DNA of 6,998 nucleotides from Comamonadaceae bacterium (lineage in GTDB: Bacteria > Pseudomonadota > Gammaproteobacteria > Burkholderiales > Burkholderiaceae_C). Location of the stretch: positions 1 through 6,998 of the forward strand of contig CANGZO010000123.1 of NCBI GenBank assembly GCA_947458305.1. Reading direction: 5' to 3'. Within the stretch, counting starts at the first letter, position 1. Every line of letters begins with the position of its first letter. Shown here in pieces: positions 1 through 6,937 of the stretch. The position numbers were made by a program, and so were the translations under genes. The notes beneath the pieces were generated by a model. It was not told the origin of the DNA and made no database searches. It was given only the letters and a program-made list of their open reading frames with translations.

Positions 1-56
1 AAGCCGCAGCGCGCATCCGCAAGCTCGATTTGCCAGCCGCCGTTTTGAAGCTCTGA
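1..56 (+). CDS. C-terminal end of an upstream protein, probably SPOR-domain (DedD-like)
   Basis: Only the last 17 codons are present, read in the frame that begins at base 3 and ends with TGA at 54-56. The visible tail is AAARIRKLDLPAAVLKL. The alternating basic/hydrophobic pattern and hydrophobic last residues resemble the final strand of a SPOR peptidoglycan-binding domain. In Burkholderiales and Pseudomonas a SPOR/DedD-type gene normally lies between folC and cvpA, which fits. The stop is one base before the cvpA ATG, so the two are probably co-transcribed and translationally coupled. The reading frame is fairly secure; the family assignment rests mainly on position, because too little sequence is visible for a domain call. 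Confidence 0.55.
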   Translation, partial: AAARIRKLDLPAAVLKL

Positions 57-57
57 C

Positions 58-552
58 ATGGCCATCGCCCTGACCGATTGGTTGTTGTTGGGGGTGTTGG
101 CGGGCTCCATGGCCTTGGGTTTTTGGCGCGGCCTGGTTTATGAGGTCTTGTCCCTGGCGGGCTGGTTGGCCGCTTTCATGGCCGCGCAATGGTTTGCTGA
201 AGAGACCATTGGTTTTTTGCCTTTTGTTCAGGGCGCGCCCGAATCGGTTCAGTACGCGGTGGCCTTTGTGGTCGTGTTTGTGGCCACTTTGTTTGCCATG
301 GGCATGTTGTCTTGGTTGATCAAGAAGCTGGTGGAAACCGTGGGCCTGAGGCCTGTCGACCGTTCTTTGGGCGCCATGTTTGGCTTGGCGCGAGGGGTGG
401 TGGTTTTGTTGGCGGTCACCGTGCTGCTGCAGCTCTTGGGCATGGCCTCAGAGCCTTGGTGGAAAGAGGCCCAAGGGCCTGTTTGGCTCGACACCGCGAT
501 CAAAGGCCTTAAACCTATGTTGCCCGAAAAATTCGGGGCATTTTTACCCTGA
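58..552 (+). CDS. cvpA: CvpA family inner-membrane protein
   Basis: A 164-residue membrane protein of the CvpA family, named for colicin V production in E. coli; its molecular function is not well settled. Four hydrophobic segments are visible at about residues 7-23, 27-47, 63-87 and 104-127. Conserved family landmarks are G-F-W-R-G-L (21-26) between the first two helices, D-R-x-L-G-x-x-F-G (101-109) and the R-G pair (112-113) entering the last helix. Length matches the usual 160-190 residues. The ATG lies one base after the previous stop, with a weak GAAG seven bases upstream, so coupling is likely. The pairing with purF downstream is conserved across beta- and gammaproteobacteria. The last codons overlap a stem-loop followed by five T's, described separately. 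Confidence 0.93.
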   Translation: MAIALTDWLLLGVLAGSMALGFWRGLVYEVLSLAGWLAAFMAAQWFAEETIGFLPFVQGAPESVQYAVAFVVVFVATLFAMGMLSWLIKKLVETVGLRPVDRSLGAMFGLARGVVVLLAVTVLLQLLGMASEPWWKEAQGPVWLDTAIKGLKPMLPEKFGAFLP

Positions 553-580
553 ACTTCTCAGGGCAGTTCGATTTTTGAAC
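521..580 (+). promoter_or_regulatory. Three tandem stem-loops at the cvpA/purF junction, the first with a terminator-like T-run
   Basis: Hairpin I pairs CCCGAA (523-528) with TTCGGG (532-537) around AAA. Two more pairs (521-540, 522-539) form if G538 bulges, and T541-545 follow directly. Hairpin II is a perfect 6-bp stem, CCCTGA (547-552) with TCAGGG (558-563), loop ACTTC; it contains the cvpA stop codon. Hairpin III pairs GTTCGA (566-571) with TTGAAC (575-580), one G-U pair and loop TTT. The purF start follows 12 bases later, after GGA at 581-583. The structures are read directly from the sequence. Partial termination, mRNA stabilisation or control of purF translation are all possible and undecided. 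Confidence 0.55.
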
Positions 581-592
581 GGATAAAGTTTT

Positions 593-2107
<1,515 letters not shown>

Positions 2108-2115
2108 GGCCCGCC

Positions 2116-3327
2116 ATGACCCAAGCCACCCGATTTGACGACTTGCACATTGAAACCCTGGCCGTGCGCGCCGCGGTCGAGCGCAGCCAATATGGCGAAA
2201 ACTCTGAAGCGCTCTACCTGACCAGCGGTTACGTGCAGCCCACGGCCGAGGCCGCTGCCCGCCGTTTTGCGGGTGACGAAGAAGGCTACACCTATGGCCG
2301 CTACGGCAACCCCACCGTGAGCAGCATGGAAATTCGCTTGGCGGCGCTTGAGGGCACCGAAGCCGCCATGGGCACGGCCTCGGGCATGTCGGCCATCTTG
2401 ATGATGTGCATGGGCCTCTTGAAGGCGGGCGACCATGTGGTGTGCTCGCGCTCCATGTTTGGCTCCACCATCAAGCTGATTGGCACCGACCTGGCCAAGT
2501 TTGGTGTGGAGTCCAGTTTTGTGTCGCAAACCGACCTGAAAGAGTGGCAGGCTGCCATTCGCCCCAGCACCAGGCTGCTGTTGGCTGAGACGCCCACCAA
2601 TCCGCTGACTGAGGTCTGCGACATCCAGGCACTGGCCGATTTGGCGCACAACGCAGGCGCTCTGTTTGCGGTGGACAACTGTTTTGCCACGCCCGCTTTG
2701 CAGCGACCCGCACAAATGGGGGCAGACATCATCACGCACTCGGGCACCAAGTACCTCGATGGCCAGGGCCGTGTGATGGCGGGTGCCCTGTGCGCGCCGC
2801 AGCAAATGATCACTGAGAAGTTTTTGCCCGTGCTCAAAAGCGGCGGCATGACTTTGGCCCCCTTCAACGCTTGGGTGGTGCTCAAGGGGCTTGAAACCCT
2901 GGACCTGCGCATGCGTGCCCAAACTGCCCGAGCGCAAATTTTGGCCGAGTGGCTGGAAAAGCACCCCGCAGTGGCCCGCGTGCATTACCCCGGATTGGCC
3001 AGTCACCCGCAGCACGACTTGGCCATGCGCCAGATGTCGGGTTTGGGCGGTGCGGTCTTGTCTTTTGATGTCAAGGCCGACGGCCCCGAGCAATCGCGCC
3101 AGCGTGCCTTTCATGTGATGGACCAGATGCAAATGCTGTCTTTGTCCACCAATCTGGGTGACACCAAAACCCTGGTGGCGCACCCGGCCAGCACCTCGCA
3201 CGGCCGCCTGACCGAAGCGCAGCGCCAAGCCGCTGGCATTGGCCAGGGCCTGATCCGTGTGGCTGTTGGCCTGGAATACCCACAAGACATTCAAAAAGAC
3301 CTGTCCCGTGGTCTCGACACCCTTTGA
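2116..3327 (+). CDS. metZ: O-succinylhomoserine sulfhydrylase (Cys/Met metabolism PLP enzyme)
   Basis: A PLP-dependent enzyme that makes homocysteine from an O-acylhomoserine and sulfide, the direct sulfhydrylation route to methionine. Its 403 residues match the Pseudomonas MetZ length. Visible landmarks are Y-G-R-Y-G-N-P-T (60-67), whose Tyr and Arg bind cofactor phosphate of the neighbouring subunit in this fold; G-T-A-S-G-M (86-91); D187 in AVDNCFATP, which contacts the pyridine nitrogen; and S209-G-T-K212, where K212 forms the Schiff base. The C-terminal motif SLGDTKTLV-type region appears as STNLGDTKTLVAHPAST. An AAGG overlapping the purF TAA sits six bases before ATG. The purF-metZ pairing is conserved in Pseudomonas and Burkholderiales. 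Whether succinyl- or acetylhomoserine is preferred cannot be read from sequence alone. Confidence 0.95.
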   Translation: MTQATRFDDLHIETLAVRAAVERSQYGENSEALYLTSGYVQPTAEAAARRFAGDEEGYTYGRYGNPTVSSMEIRLAALEGTEAAMGTASGMSAILMMCMGLLKAGDHVVCSRSMFGSTIKLIGTDLAKFGVESSFVSQTDLKEWQAAIRPSTRLLLAETPTNPLTEVCDIQALADLAHNAGALFAVDNCFATPALQRPAQMGADIITHSGTKYLDGQGRVMAGALCAPQQMITEKFLPVLKSGGMTLAPFNAWVVLKGLETLDLRMRAQTARAQILAEWLEKHPAVARVHYPGLASHPQHDLAMRQMSGLGGAVLSFDVKADGPEQSRQRAFHVMDQMQMLSLSTNLGDTKTLVAHPASTSHGRLTEAQRQAAGIGQGLIRVAVGLEYPQDIQKDLSRGLDTL

Positions 3328-3328
3328 T

Positions 3329-4723
3329 ATGACGACACCTGTACACACGCGCACCCGCTTTGCCCCATCGCCCACCGGCTTCATTCACCTGGGCAACATC
3401 CGTTCGGCCTTGTACCCCTGGGCTTTTGCCCGCGCCACGGGCGGCGACTTCATTTTGCGCATCGAAGACACAGACCTCGACCGCTCCACGCAGGCTTCTG
3501 TGGATGTGATCATCGAAGGCATGACATGGCTAGAGTTGAACCATGACGAAGGCCCGTTCTACCAAATGCAGCGCATGGACCGCTACAAGGCAGTTCTGGC
3601 CGATTTGGTCGCCGCAGGCCATGTGTACCCCTGCTACATGAGCATGGCGGAGCTCGATGCCTTGCGTGAGCGCCAAATGGCCAACAAGGAAAAGCCCCGT
3701 TACGACGGCACTTGGCGCCCTGCGGAAGGCAAAACCTTGCCTGCCATTCCTGAGGGTGTGAAGCCCGTGCTGCGCTTCAAGAACCCGATTGGCGGTGTGG
3801 TGGCGTGGGACGACAAGGTCAAAGGCCGCATCGAAATCAGCAACGACGAGCTGGACGACTTGGTCATCGCTCGCCCCGACGGCACGCCCACCTACAACTT
3901 CTGCGTGGTGGTGGACGACATCGACATGCAGATCACCCATGTGATCCGTGGCGACGACCATGTGAACAACACGCCGCGCCAGATCAACATCTTCAAAGCC
4001 TTGGGCAAAGAGCCCCCGGTGTACGCCCATTTACCCACCGTGCTGAACGAGCAGGGCGAGAAGATGAGCAAACGCAACGGCGCCAAGGCCGTCACGGCTT
4101 ATCGTGACGAAGGCTATTTGCCCGACGCCATGGTCAACTACCTGGCGCGTCTGGGTTGGAGCCACGGCGACGACGAAATTTTCAGCCGCGCGCAGTTTCT
4201 GGAGTGGTTCAACCTCGACCATTTGGGCCGCAGCGCCGCGCAGTTTGACGAAGCCAAACTCAAATGGGTCAACGCCCAGCACCTCAAGGCCATGAGCGAT
4301 GACGCATTGGCCCAACACGTTCAGCCATTCTTGGCCAAACTGGGCGTGGTGGCGGATGAGCGATTGGCCAGCATCTGCGGCCTTTTCAAAGACCGCTGCG
4401 ACACACTGGTGGTATTGGCGCAATGGATCTCGGCCTTCTATCTGGACGTGGTGCCCAACCCGGAAGAAAAAGCCCAGCACGTGACCGAATCAGTCAAACC
4501 TGCCTTGGCTTTGTTGGCTGGCAAACTGGCCACATGCGCGTGGGACAAGGCCTCGATTGCTGCGGCCATCAAGGAAACCTTGGGCGAGACGGGCCTTAAA
4601 ATGCCGATCCTGGCGATGCCTGTTCGCGTCTTGGTCATGGGCACGGCCCAGACACCTTCGCTCGATGCGGTGCTCGCTTTAAGTCAAAGAGAAAAAATTC
4701 TTGAGCGACTCAAAAACGCTTGA
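3329..4723 (+). CDS. gltX: Glutamyl-tRNA synthetase
   Basis: A class I aminoacyl-tRNA synthetase that charges tRNA-Glu with glutamate in the cytoplasm; 464 residues, typical of bacterial GluRS. The nucleotide-binding signature runs RFAPSPTGFIHLGN (10-23), with H20 as the HIGH-type histidine, and K-M-S-K-R is at 245-249. R-I-E-D-T-D (44-49) is the usual amino-acid-site segment. The C-terminal part is the helical anticodon-binding region. ATG 3329 was chosen because it begins just before the conserved T-R-F-A-P-S-P; the frame is open 24 codons further upstream, but that stretch lies inside metZ and looks unlike GluRS. One base separates it from the metZ stop and no clear ribosome binding site is seen, so coupling is likely. 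Three of the four zinc ligands of the E. coli enzyme are missing (only C102 remains). A tRNA-Glu lies 190 bases downstream. Confidence 0.97.
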   Translation: MTTPVHTRTRFAPSPTGFIHLGNIRSALYPWAFARATGGDFILRIEDTDLDRSTQASVDVIIEGMTWLELNHDEGPFYQMQRMDRYKAVLADLVAAGHVYPCYMSMAELDALRERQMANKEKPRYDGTWRPAEGKTLPAIPEGVKPVLRFKNPIGGVVAWDDKVKGRIEISNDELDDLVIARPDGTPTYNFCVVVDDIDMQITHVIRGDDHVNNTPRQINIFKALGKEPPVYAHLPTVLNEQGEKMSKRNGAKAVTAYRDEGYLPDAMVNYLARLGWSHGDDEIFSRAQFLEWFNLDHLGRSAAQFDEAKLKWVNAQHLKAMSDDALAQHVQPFLAKLGVVADERLASICGLFKDRCDTLVVLAQWISAFYLDVVPNPEEKAQHVTESVKPALALLAGKLATCAWDKASIAAAIKETLGETGLKMPILAMPVRVLVMGTAQTPSLDAVLALSQREKILERLKNA

Positions 4724-4738
4724 AATTCTGTCTATAAT
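4701..4738 (+). promoter_or_regulatory. Promoter of the Ala-Glu-Asp tRNA cluster
   Basis: A perfect TATAAT (4733-4738) lies just after the gltX stop codon. At 16-18 bp spacing the -35 position has only A-rich, non-consensus sequence (around 4709-4716), so the box is judged mainly by its -10 and its position before a tRNA cluster. A perfect small dyad, TTGAG-CGA-CTCAA (4701-4713), overlaps the -35 area and the gltX 3' end; it has no following T-run, so it is not an obvious terminator. Read-through from gltX therefore remains possible alongside this promoter. The expected start point is around 4744-4746, leaving a leader of about 55 bases before tRNA-Ala. Confidence 0.65.
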
Positions 4739-4763
4739 ACAAGTCTCGACACCAACGAGGCAT

Positions 4764-4790
4764 AACGATAAAGCTGCAATGCAGATCGTT
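4764..4790 (+). other. Stem-loop in the tRNA cluster leader
   Basis: AACGAT (4764-4769) pairs with ATCGTT (4785-4790), and inside it CTGC (4774-4777) pairs with GCAG (4781-4784) around an AAT loop, with AAAG left as a one-sided bulge. It ends eight bases before the first tRNA-Ala base. An alternative pairing, CAACGA (4753-4758) with TCGTTG (4786-4791), competes with it. It may be a guide for 5' processing; nothing more can be said from sequence. Confidence 0.4.
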
Positions 4791-4798
4791 GTACCAAA

Positions 4799-4874
<76 letters not shown>

Positions 4875-4886
4875 AAGTGTCGAGAA

Positions 4887-4900
4887 GATTCGAAAGAATC
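4887..4900 (+). other. GAAA-tetraloop hairpin between tRNA-Ala and tRNA-Glu
   Basis: GATTC (4887-4891) and GAATC (4896-4900) form a perfect 5-bp stem closed by a GAAA (GNRA) loop, in the 38-base spacer between the two tRNAs. It directly follows the right arm of the inverted repeat around tRNA-Ala. There is no T-run, so it is not a terminator. A role in separating the precursors is possible but not shown. Confidence 0.4.
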
Positions 4901-4912
4901 AGTCCAGGTTAT

Positions 4913-4988
4913 GACCCTATCGTCTAGAGGCCTAGGACATCACCCTTTCACGGTGAGTACCGGGGTTCGAATCCCCGTAGGGTCGCCA
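4913..4988 (+). tRNA. tRNA-Glu (anticodon TTC)
   Basis: A complete 76-base cloverleaf with encoded CCA (4986-4988). Acceptor stem GACCCTA (4913-4919) pairs perfectly with TAGGGTC (4978-4984); discriminator is G4985. The anticodon stem TCACC/GGTGA holds loop CTTTCAC with anticodon TTC at 4947-4949, reading GAA and GAG. The T-arm carries GGTTCGAATCC. It lies downstream of gltX, whose product charges it. No terminator separates gltX from the cluster, so both could share some transcripts. Confidence 0.98.
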
Positions 4989-5044
4989 AGTTTTGTAGCA
5001 CTTGGTCAGTTGCAACAGCAGCCTGACAAAAGTTACAGCTACTA
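4989..5044 (+). other. Spacer between tRNA-Glu and tRNA-Asp with nested complementary segments
   Basis: The 56-base spacer can fold with GTAGC (4995-4999) pairing with GCTAC (5038-5042) outside and GTCAG (5005-5009) pairing with CTGAC (5023-5027) inside. A competing pairing is TTTTGT (4991-4996) with ACAAAA (5026-5031). No coding potential or promoter is evident. The stems are short and could be chance. Confidence 0.3.
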
Positions 5045-5121
5045 GGAGTGGTAGTTCAGTTGGTTAGAATACCGGCCTGTCACGCCGGGGGTCGCGGGTT
5101 CGAGTCCCGTCCACTCCGCCA
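5045..5121 (+). tRNA. tRNA-Asp (anticodon GTC)
   Basis: A complete 77-base cloverleaf with encoded CCA (5119-5121). Acceptor stem GGAGTGG (5045-5051) pairs with CCACTCC (5111-5117); discriminator is G5118. The anticodon stem CCGGC/GCCGG holds loop CTGTCAC with anticodon GTC at 5079-5081, reading GAC and GAU. The T-arm has GGTTCGAGTCC. It is the last gene of the cluster, 26 bases before the terminator stem. The trailer between carries a weak hairpin, TCCTT (5127-5131) with AAGGA (5139-5143). Confidence 0.98.
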
Positions 5122-5147
5122 AAAAATCCTTTGAAATCAAGGACTTA

Positions 5148-5189
5148 AAAAAAGCCCGATAAGAAATTGTCGGGCTTTTTTGTCTTTTT
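5148..5189 (+). terminator. Strong intrinsic terminator of the tRNA cluster
   Basis: The stem pairs 5148-5162 with 5167-5181 around a GAAA tetraloop: AAAAAA-GCCCGA-TAA on the left, TTG-TCGGGC-TTTTTT on the right, with a single T-G wobble at 5160/5169. The GC core is followed by T5176-5181 and, after a short break, T5185-5189. The matching A-tract on the left means it could also stop transcription from the opposite direction, although no minus-strand gene is seen nearby. It isolates nadX from the tRNA cluster. Confidence 0.93.
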
Positions 5190-5400
5190 GGAGGCTGATT
5201 GACGCCAAATTGCCCCCAAATATTTCCTCTTATTCTCTCTTGTTCCCAGAAGGCCCTTGCTTGTTGACGCCGACCGAAAACAGACCATGTGGTCAATATG
5301 GGATCGGCCTCAACAGTTCAGGGAGAAAAGAGCTGTCAATTCAAGATACCGACGTTACTGTTTACTGCGTGAAGACCAGAGTCCTCAAGGAGTCAATATT
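5190..5400 (+). promoter_or_regulatory. Region upstream of nadX with a short dyad and a ribosome binding site
   Basis: This 211-base stretch between the tRNA terminator and nadX is AT-richer than the housekeeping genes and holds no gene I can support. TTGACGCC occurs twice (5199-5206 and 5264-5271); each contains a good -35-like TTGACG, but neither is followed by a convincing -10 at normal spacing. A 12-bp dyad GACCA-TG-TGGTC lies at 5283-5294, flanked by GCCGA (5269-5273) and TCGGC (5304-5308). AAGGAG at 5387-5392, eight bases before TTG 5401, is a near-ideal ribosome binding site and fixes the nadX start. The promoter itself must be here, because a strong terminator lies upstream, but I cannot place it. 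Confidence 0.45.
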
Positions 5401-6201
5401 TTGAAAATCGGCATCATTGGATATGGGGCGATGGCGCAGTCTCTTTGTAGATTGTTGGAGGCGCATGCGCCACAGATCCAGGTCGTCAAAGTGTTGATTC
5501 GAAGTGGAAGCAAGGCTCAAACTAAGCCTTTGCCGCTGGGTGCGGAATTTGCCTTCACGACAGAGGCACTGCTCGCTGCCCAATTGGACATGGTGGTGGA
5601 GTGTGCTGGTCACGCCGCACTCAAGCAAGTTGGTCCTGCTGTGCTCAAGTCAGGGGTGGATTTGTTAATTGCTTCAGTCGGGGCCATGGCCGATGCACCA
5701 ACTGAACAGGTTTTAATTGATTCGGCTCTGCAATCCGGTGCAAAGCTTCGAATTCCAGCAGGTGCAGTCGGAGGCCTGGACGTTTTAGGTGCGGGTAAAT
5801 TGGCGGGCATTGACTCAGTCATTTACAGCTCGCGCAAGCACCCCAACGCATGGAAGGGCACGCCTGCTGAAAAGCTCGTCGACCTTGAACATTTGACCGA
5901 GCCCATGACGTTTTTTGTCGGTAACGCACGTCATGCTGCAGTGACTTTTCCCCAGAATGCCAATGTGGCGGCCGTTGTTGCACTGGGAAGCATTGGTTTG
6001 GATCGAACACAAGTGACGCTGACCGCTGACCCTTCGGCAACCGGTAACACCCATGGCATACACGCCAAAGGTAATTTTGGAGAGGTCACGCTGACCATCA
6101 TTGGCAAAACGTTGGCTGACAATCCGAGGACGTCAATGCTTGCACCGTTGAGTCTGGTTCGTTCTCTGATGAATTTGGAGCAGACGGTCGTTATTGGCTG
6201 A
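5401..6201 (+). CDS. nadX: L-aspartate dehydrogenase (NadX family)
   Basis: NAD(P)-dependent oxidation of L-aspartate to iminoaspartate, which can feed quinolinate/NAD synthesis or hydrolyse to oxaloacetate and ammonia; the reverse amination is also possible. It has 266 residues, the usual family length. The N-terminal Rossmann motif is KIGIIGYGAMA (2-12). Next come VVECAGHAAL (65-74) and SVGAMAD (92-98), then the conserved RIPAGAVGGLD (117-127) and SSRKHPNAWKGTPA (143-156). QNANVAA (185-191) and GNTH (215-218) follow; A122 and N188 match NAD-binding positions and H218 the proposed catalytic His, by family recall. TTG 5401 is chosen because AAGGAG lies eight bases before it and the Rossmann strand begins immediately. 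Earlier in-frame TTG 5257 and ATG 5287 lack a binding site and add unrelated residues. GC is about 53% by hand count, and TTA leucine codons recur. No nadA, nadB or nadC is adjacent, so the pathway is undecided. Confidence 0.93.
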   Translation: MKIGIIGYGAMAQSLCRLLEAHAPQIQVVKVLIRSGSKAQTKPLPLGAEFAFTTEALLAAQLDMVVECAGHAALKQVGPAVLKSGVDLLIASVGAMADAPTEQVLIDSALQSGAKLRIPAGAVGGLDVLGAGKLAGIDSVIYSSRKHPNAWKGTPAEKLVDLEHLTEPMTFFVGNARHAAVTFPQNANVAAVVALGSIGLDRTQVTLTADPSATGNTHGIHAKGNFGEVTLTIIGKTLADNPRTSMLAPLSLVRSLMNLEQTVVIG

Positions 6202-6323
6202 GGCGCTAAGCCTACCCTCGGGAATACAAGAAATCGTCTGCGCTCTGCTACCAGGGGCAACCAGATTTCGATCAGCTACTTGACCGAATCGGCAAGCATC
6301 TGCATTCAATGTGACGCCGAAGT

Positions 6324-6350
6324 CCAAGCAGTTCGCTGTTTGGCTTTTTT
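6324..6350 (+). terminator. Intrinsic terminator after nadX (UUCG loop)
   Basis: CCAAGCAG (6324-6331) pairs with CTGTTTGG (6336-6343), eight base pairs including one G-U, closed by a TTCG tetraloop and followed by C and T6345-6350. It lies 122 bases after the nadX stop and makes nadX a self-contained transcription unit between two terminators. The stem has moderate GC, but the stable loop and T6 run make it convincing. Confidence 0.85.
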
Positions 6351-6453
6351 GTTGCCCAACTTTTCCTCTTGATCTTTTCTTTTCAAAAAGTCTGGACTGT
6401 CCAAACGCAGTTGCAGTAAGCTACAAGGTTTCCCGTTTAACTTGTTGTCAGCC
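6351..6453 (+). promoter_or_regulatory. Region upstream of the MerR-family gene with an 11-bp palindrome
   Basis: About 100 bases, pyrimidine-rich at first, lie between the nadX terminator and merR. TGGAC-T-GTCCA (6393-6403) is a perfect 11-bp palindrome and could be an operator. TTGCAG (6411-6416) with GTTTAA (6435-6440), 18 bp apart, is the best promoter-like pair I can find, and it is weak. No ihfA coding sequence or recognisable remnant of it is present in any forward frame that I read. The 122 bases before the terminator (6202-6323) also hold nothing I recognise. Confidence 0.35.
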
Positions 6454-6930
6454 ATGGACAGTTTGCTCCCACCCATACCAGCCAAGCGCTACTTCACCAT
6501 CGGTGAGGTGGGCGAGCTGTGTGGTGTCAAACCCCATGTGCTGCGTTATTGGGAGCAGGAGTTCACCCAGCTCCGGCCGGTCAAGCGCCGGGGTAACCGC
6601 CGTTACTACCAACGCCACGAAGTCATGATGATCCGCAAGATTCGTGGTCTCTTGTACGACCAGGGCTTCACCATCAGCGGCGCCCGCAACAAGCTGCAAG
6701 AACTGGTGCAGGTGGATCGTGAACTGAGTCGCACGGGTGGAGCGCAGGACCCATTGACTGAGGACGTCAGCGGCTTGGATGATTCCGACGCTCAGGCCGG
6801 TTCAGCGGGTGCATCGACCGATGTCTTGCCTTGGCAGGGCTTGTCTGTGGATTTGTCGATTCAGCAAGAGTTGCTGCAGATTCGCGAGCTGCTCACCCTC
6901 AATGGCCCTCAGAATCCGGCTATAATTTGA
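6454..6930 (+). CDS. Short MerR-family transcriptional regulator
   Basis: A 158-residue protein with an N-terminal MerR-type winged helix-turn-helix: Y-F-T-I-G-E-V at 13-19, recognition segment CGVKPHVLRYWEQEF (23-37), wing RRGNRRYY (45-52), then MIRKIRGLLYDQGFTI (59-74) and GARNKLQELV (76-85). After residue 90 the chain is low-complexity and acidic, rich in G, A, D and S, ending in a possible amphipathic helix at about 133-149. There is no recognisable effector-binding domain and only one Cys (C23), so it is not a metal-sensing MerR of the classical type. ATG 6454 is preferred over in-frame TTG 6442 because family members start close before the PPIPAKRYFTIGEV segment; no good ribosome binding site supports either. 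The same regulator usually follows ihfA and precedes tRNA-Pro in Burkholderiales. Its targets are unknown to me. Confidence 0.92.
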   Translation: MDSLLPPIPAKRYFTIGEVGELCGVKPHVLRYWEQEFTQLRPVKRRGNRRYYQRHEVMMIRKIRGLLYDQGFTISGARNKLQELVQVDRELSRTGGAQDPLTEDVSGLDDSDAQAGSAGASTDVLPWQGLSVDLSIQQELLQIRELLTLNGPQNPAII

Positions 6931-6936
6931 GTCTTG
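6920..6936 (+). promoter_or_regulatory. tRNA-Pro promoter -10 region
   Basis: A perfect TATAAT (6921-6926) overlaps the last codons of the MerR-family gene. No good -35 is seen at 16-18 bp. The expected start is near 6932-6934, only about five bases before the tRNA. The element reads CTATAAT-TTG-AGTCTTG, closely matching CTATAAT-ACA-AGTCTCG before tRNA-Ala. Confidence 0.65.
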
Positions 6937-6937
6937 T

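Noticed and set aside
3257..3328. Upstream in-frame start for gltX inside metZ
   Set aside because: It would overlap the conserved metZ C-terminus and add 24 residues not found in GluRS; ATG 3329 sits at the expected place.
5045..5260. tRNA-Asp as an integration site for a mobile element carrying nadX
   Set aside because: I found no direct repeat of the tRNA 3' end downstream, no integrase and no phage genes, and the tRNA terminator is intact. Foreign origin of nadX stays a composition-based suggestion.
5257..5400. 48-codon in-frame N-terminal extension of nadX from TTG 5257 (or ATG 5287)
   Set aside because: The added residues do not resemble the NadX family, neither start has a ribosome binding site, and TTG 5401 has AAGGAG at ideal distance directly before the Rossmann fold.
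5199..6318. TGACGCC repeated at 5200, 5265 and 6312 as a possible regulatory repeat
   Set aside because: Seven bases, irregular spacing, differing flanks, and one copy downstream of nadX; three copies can occur by chance in GC-rich DNA. Only the two upstream copies are mentioned as possible -35 context.
6202..6323. Possible gene remnant between nadX and its terminator
   Set aside because: Short open frames exist on both strands, but none has a binding site or a recognisable protein segment; treated as 3' untranslated DNA.
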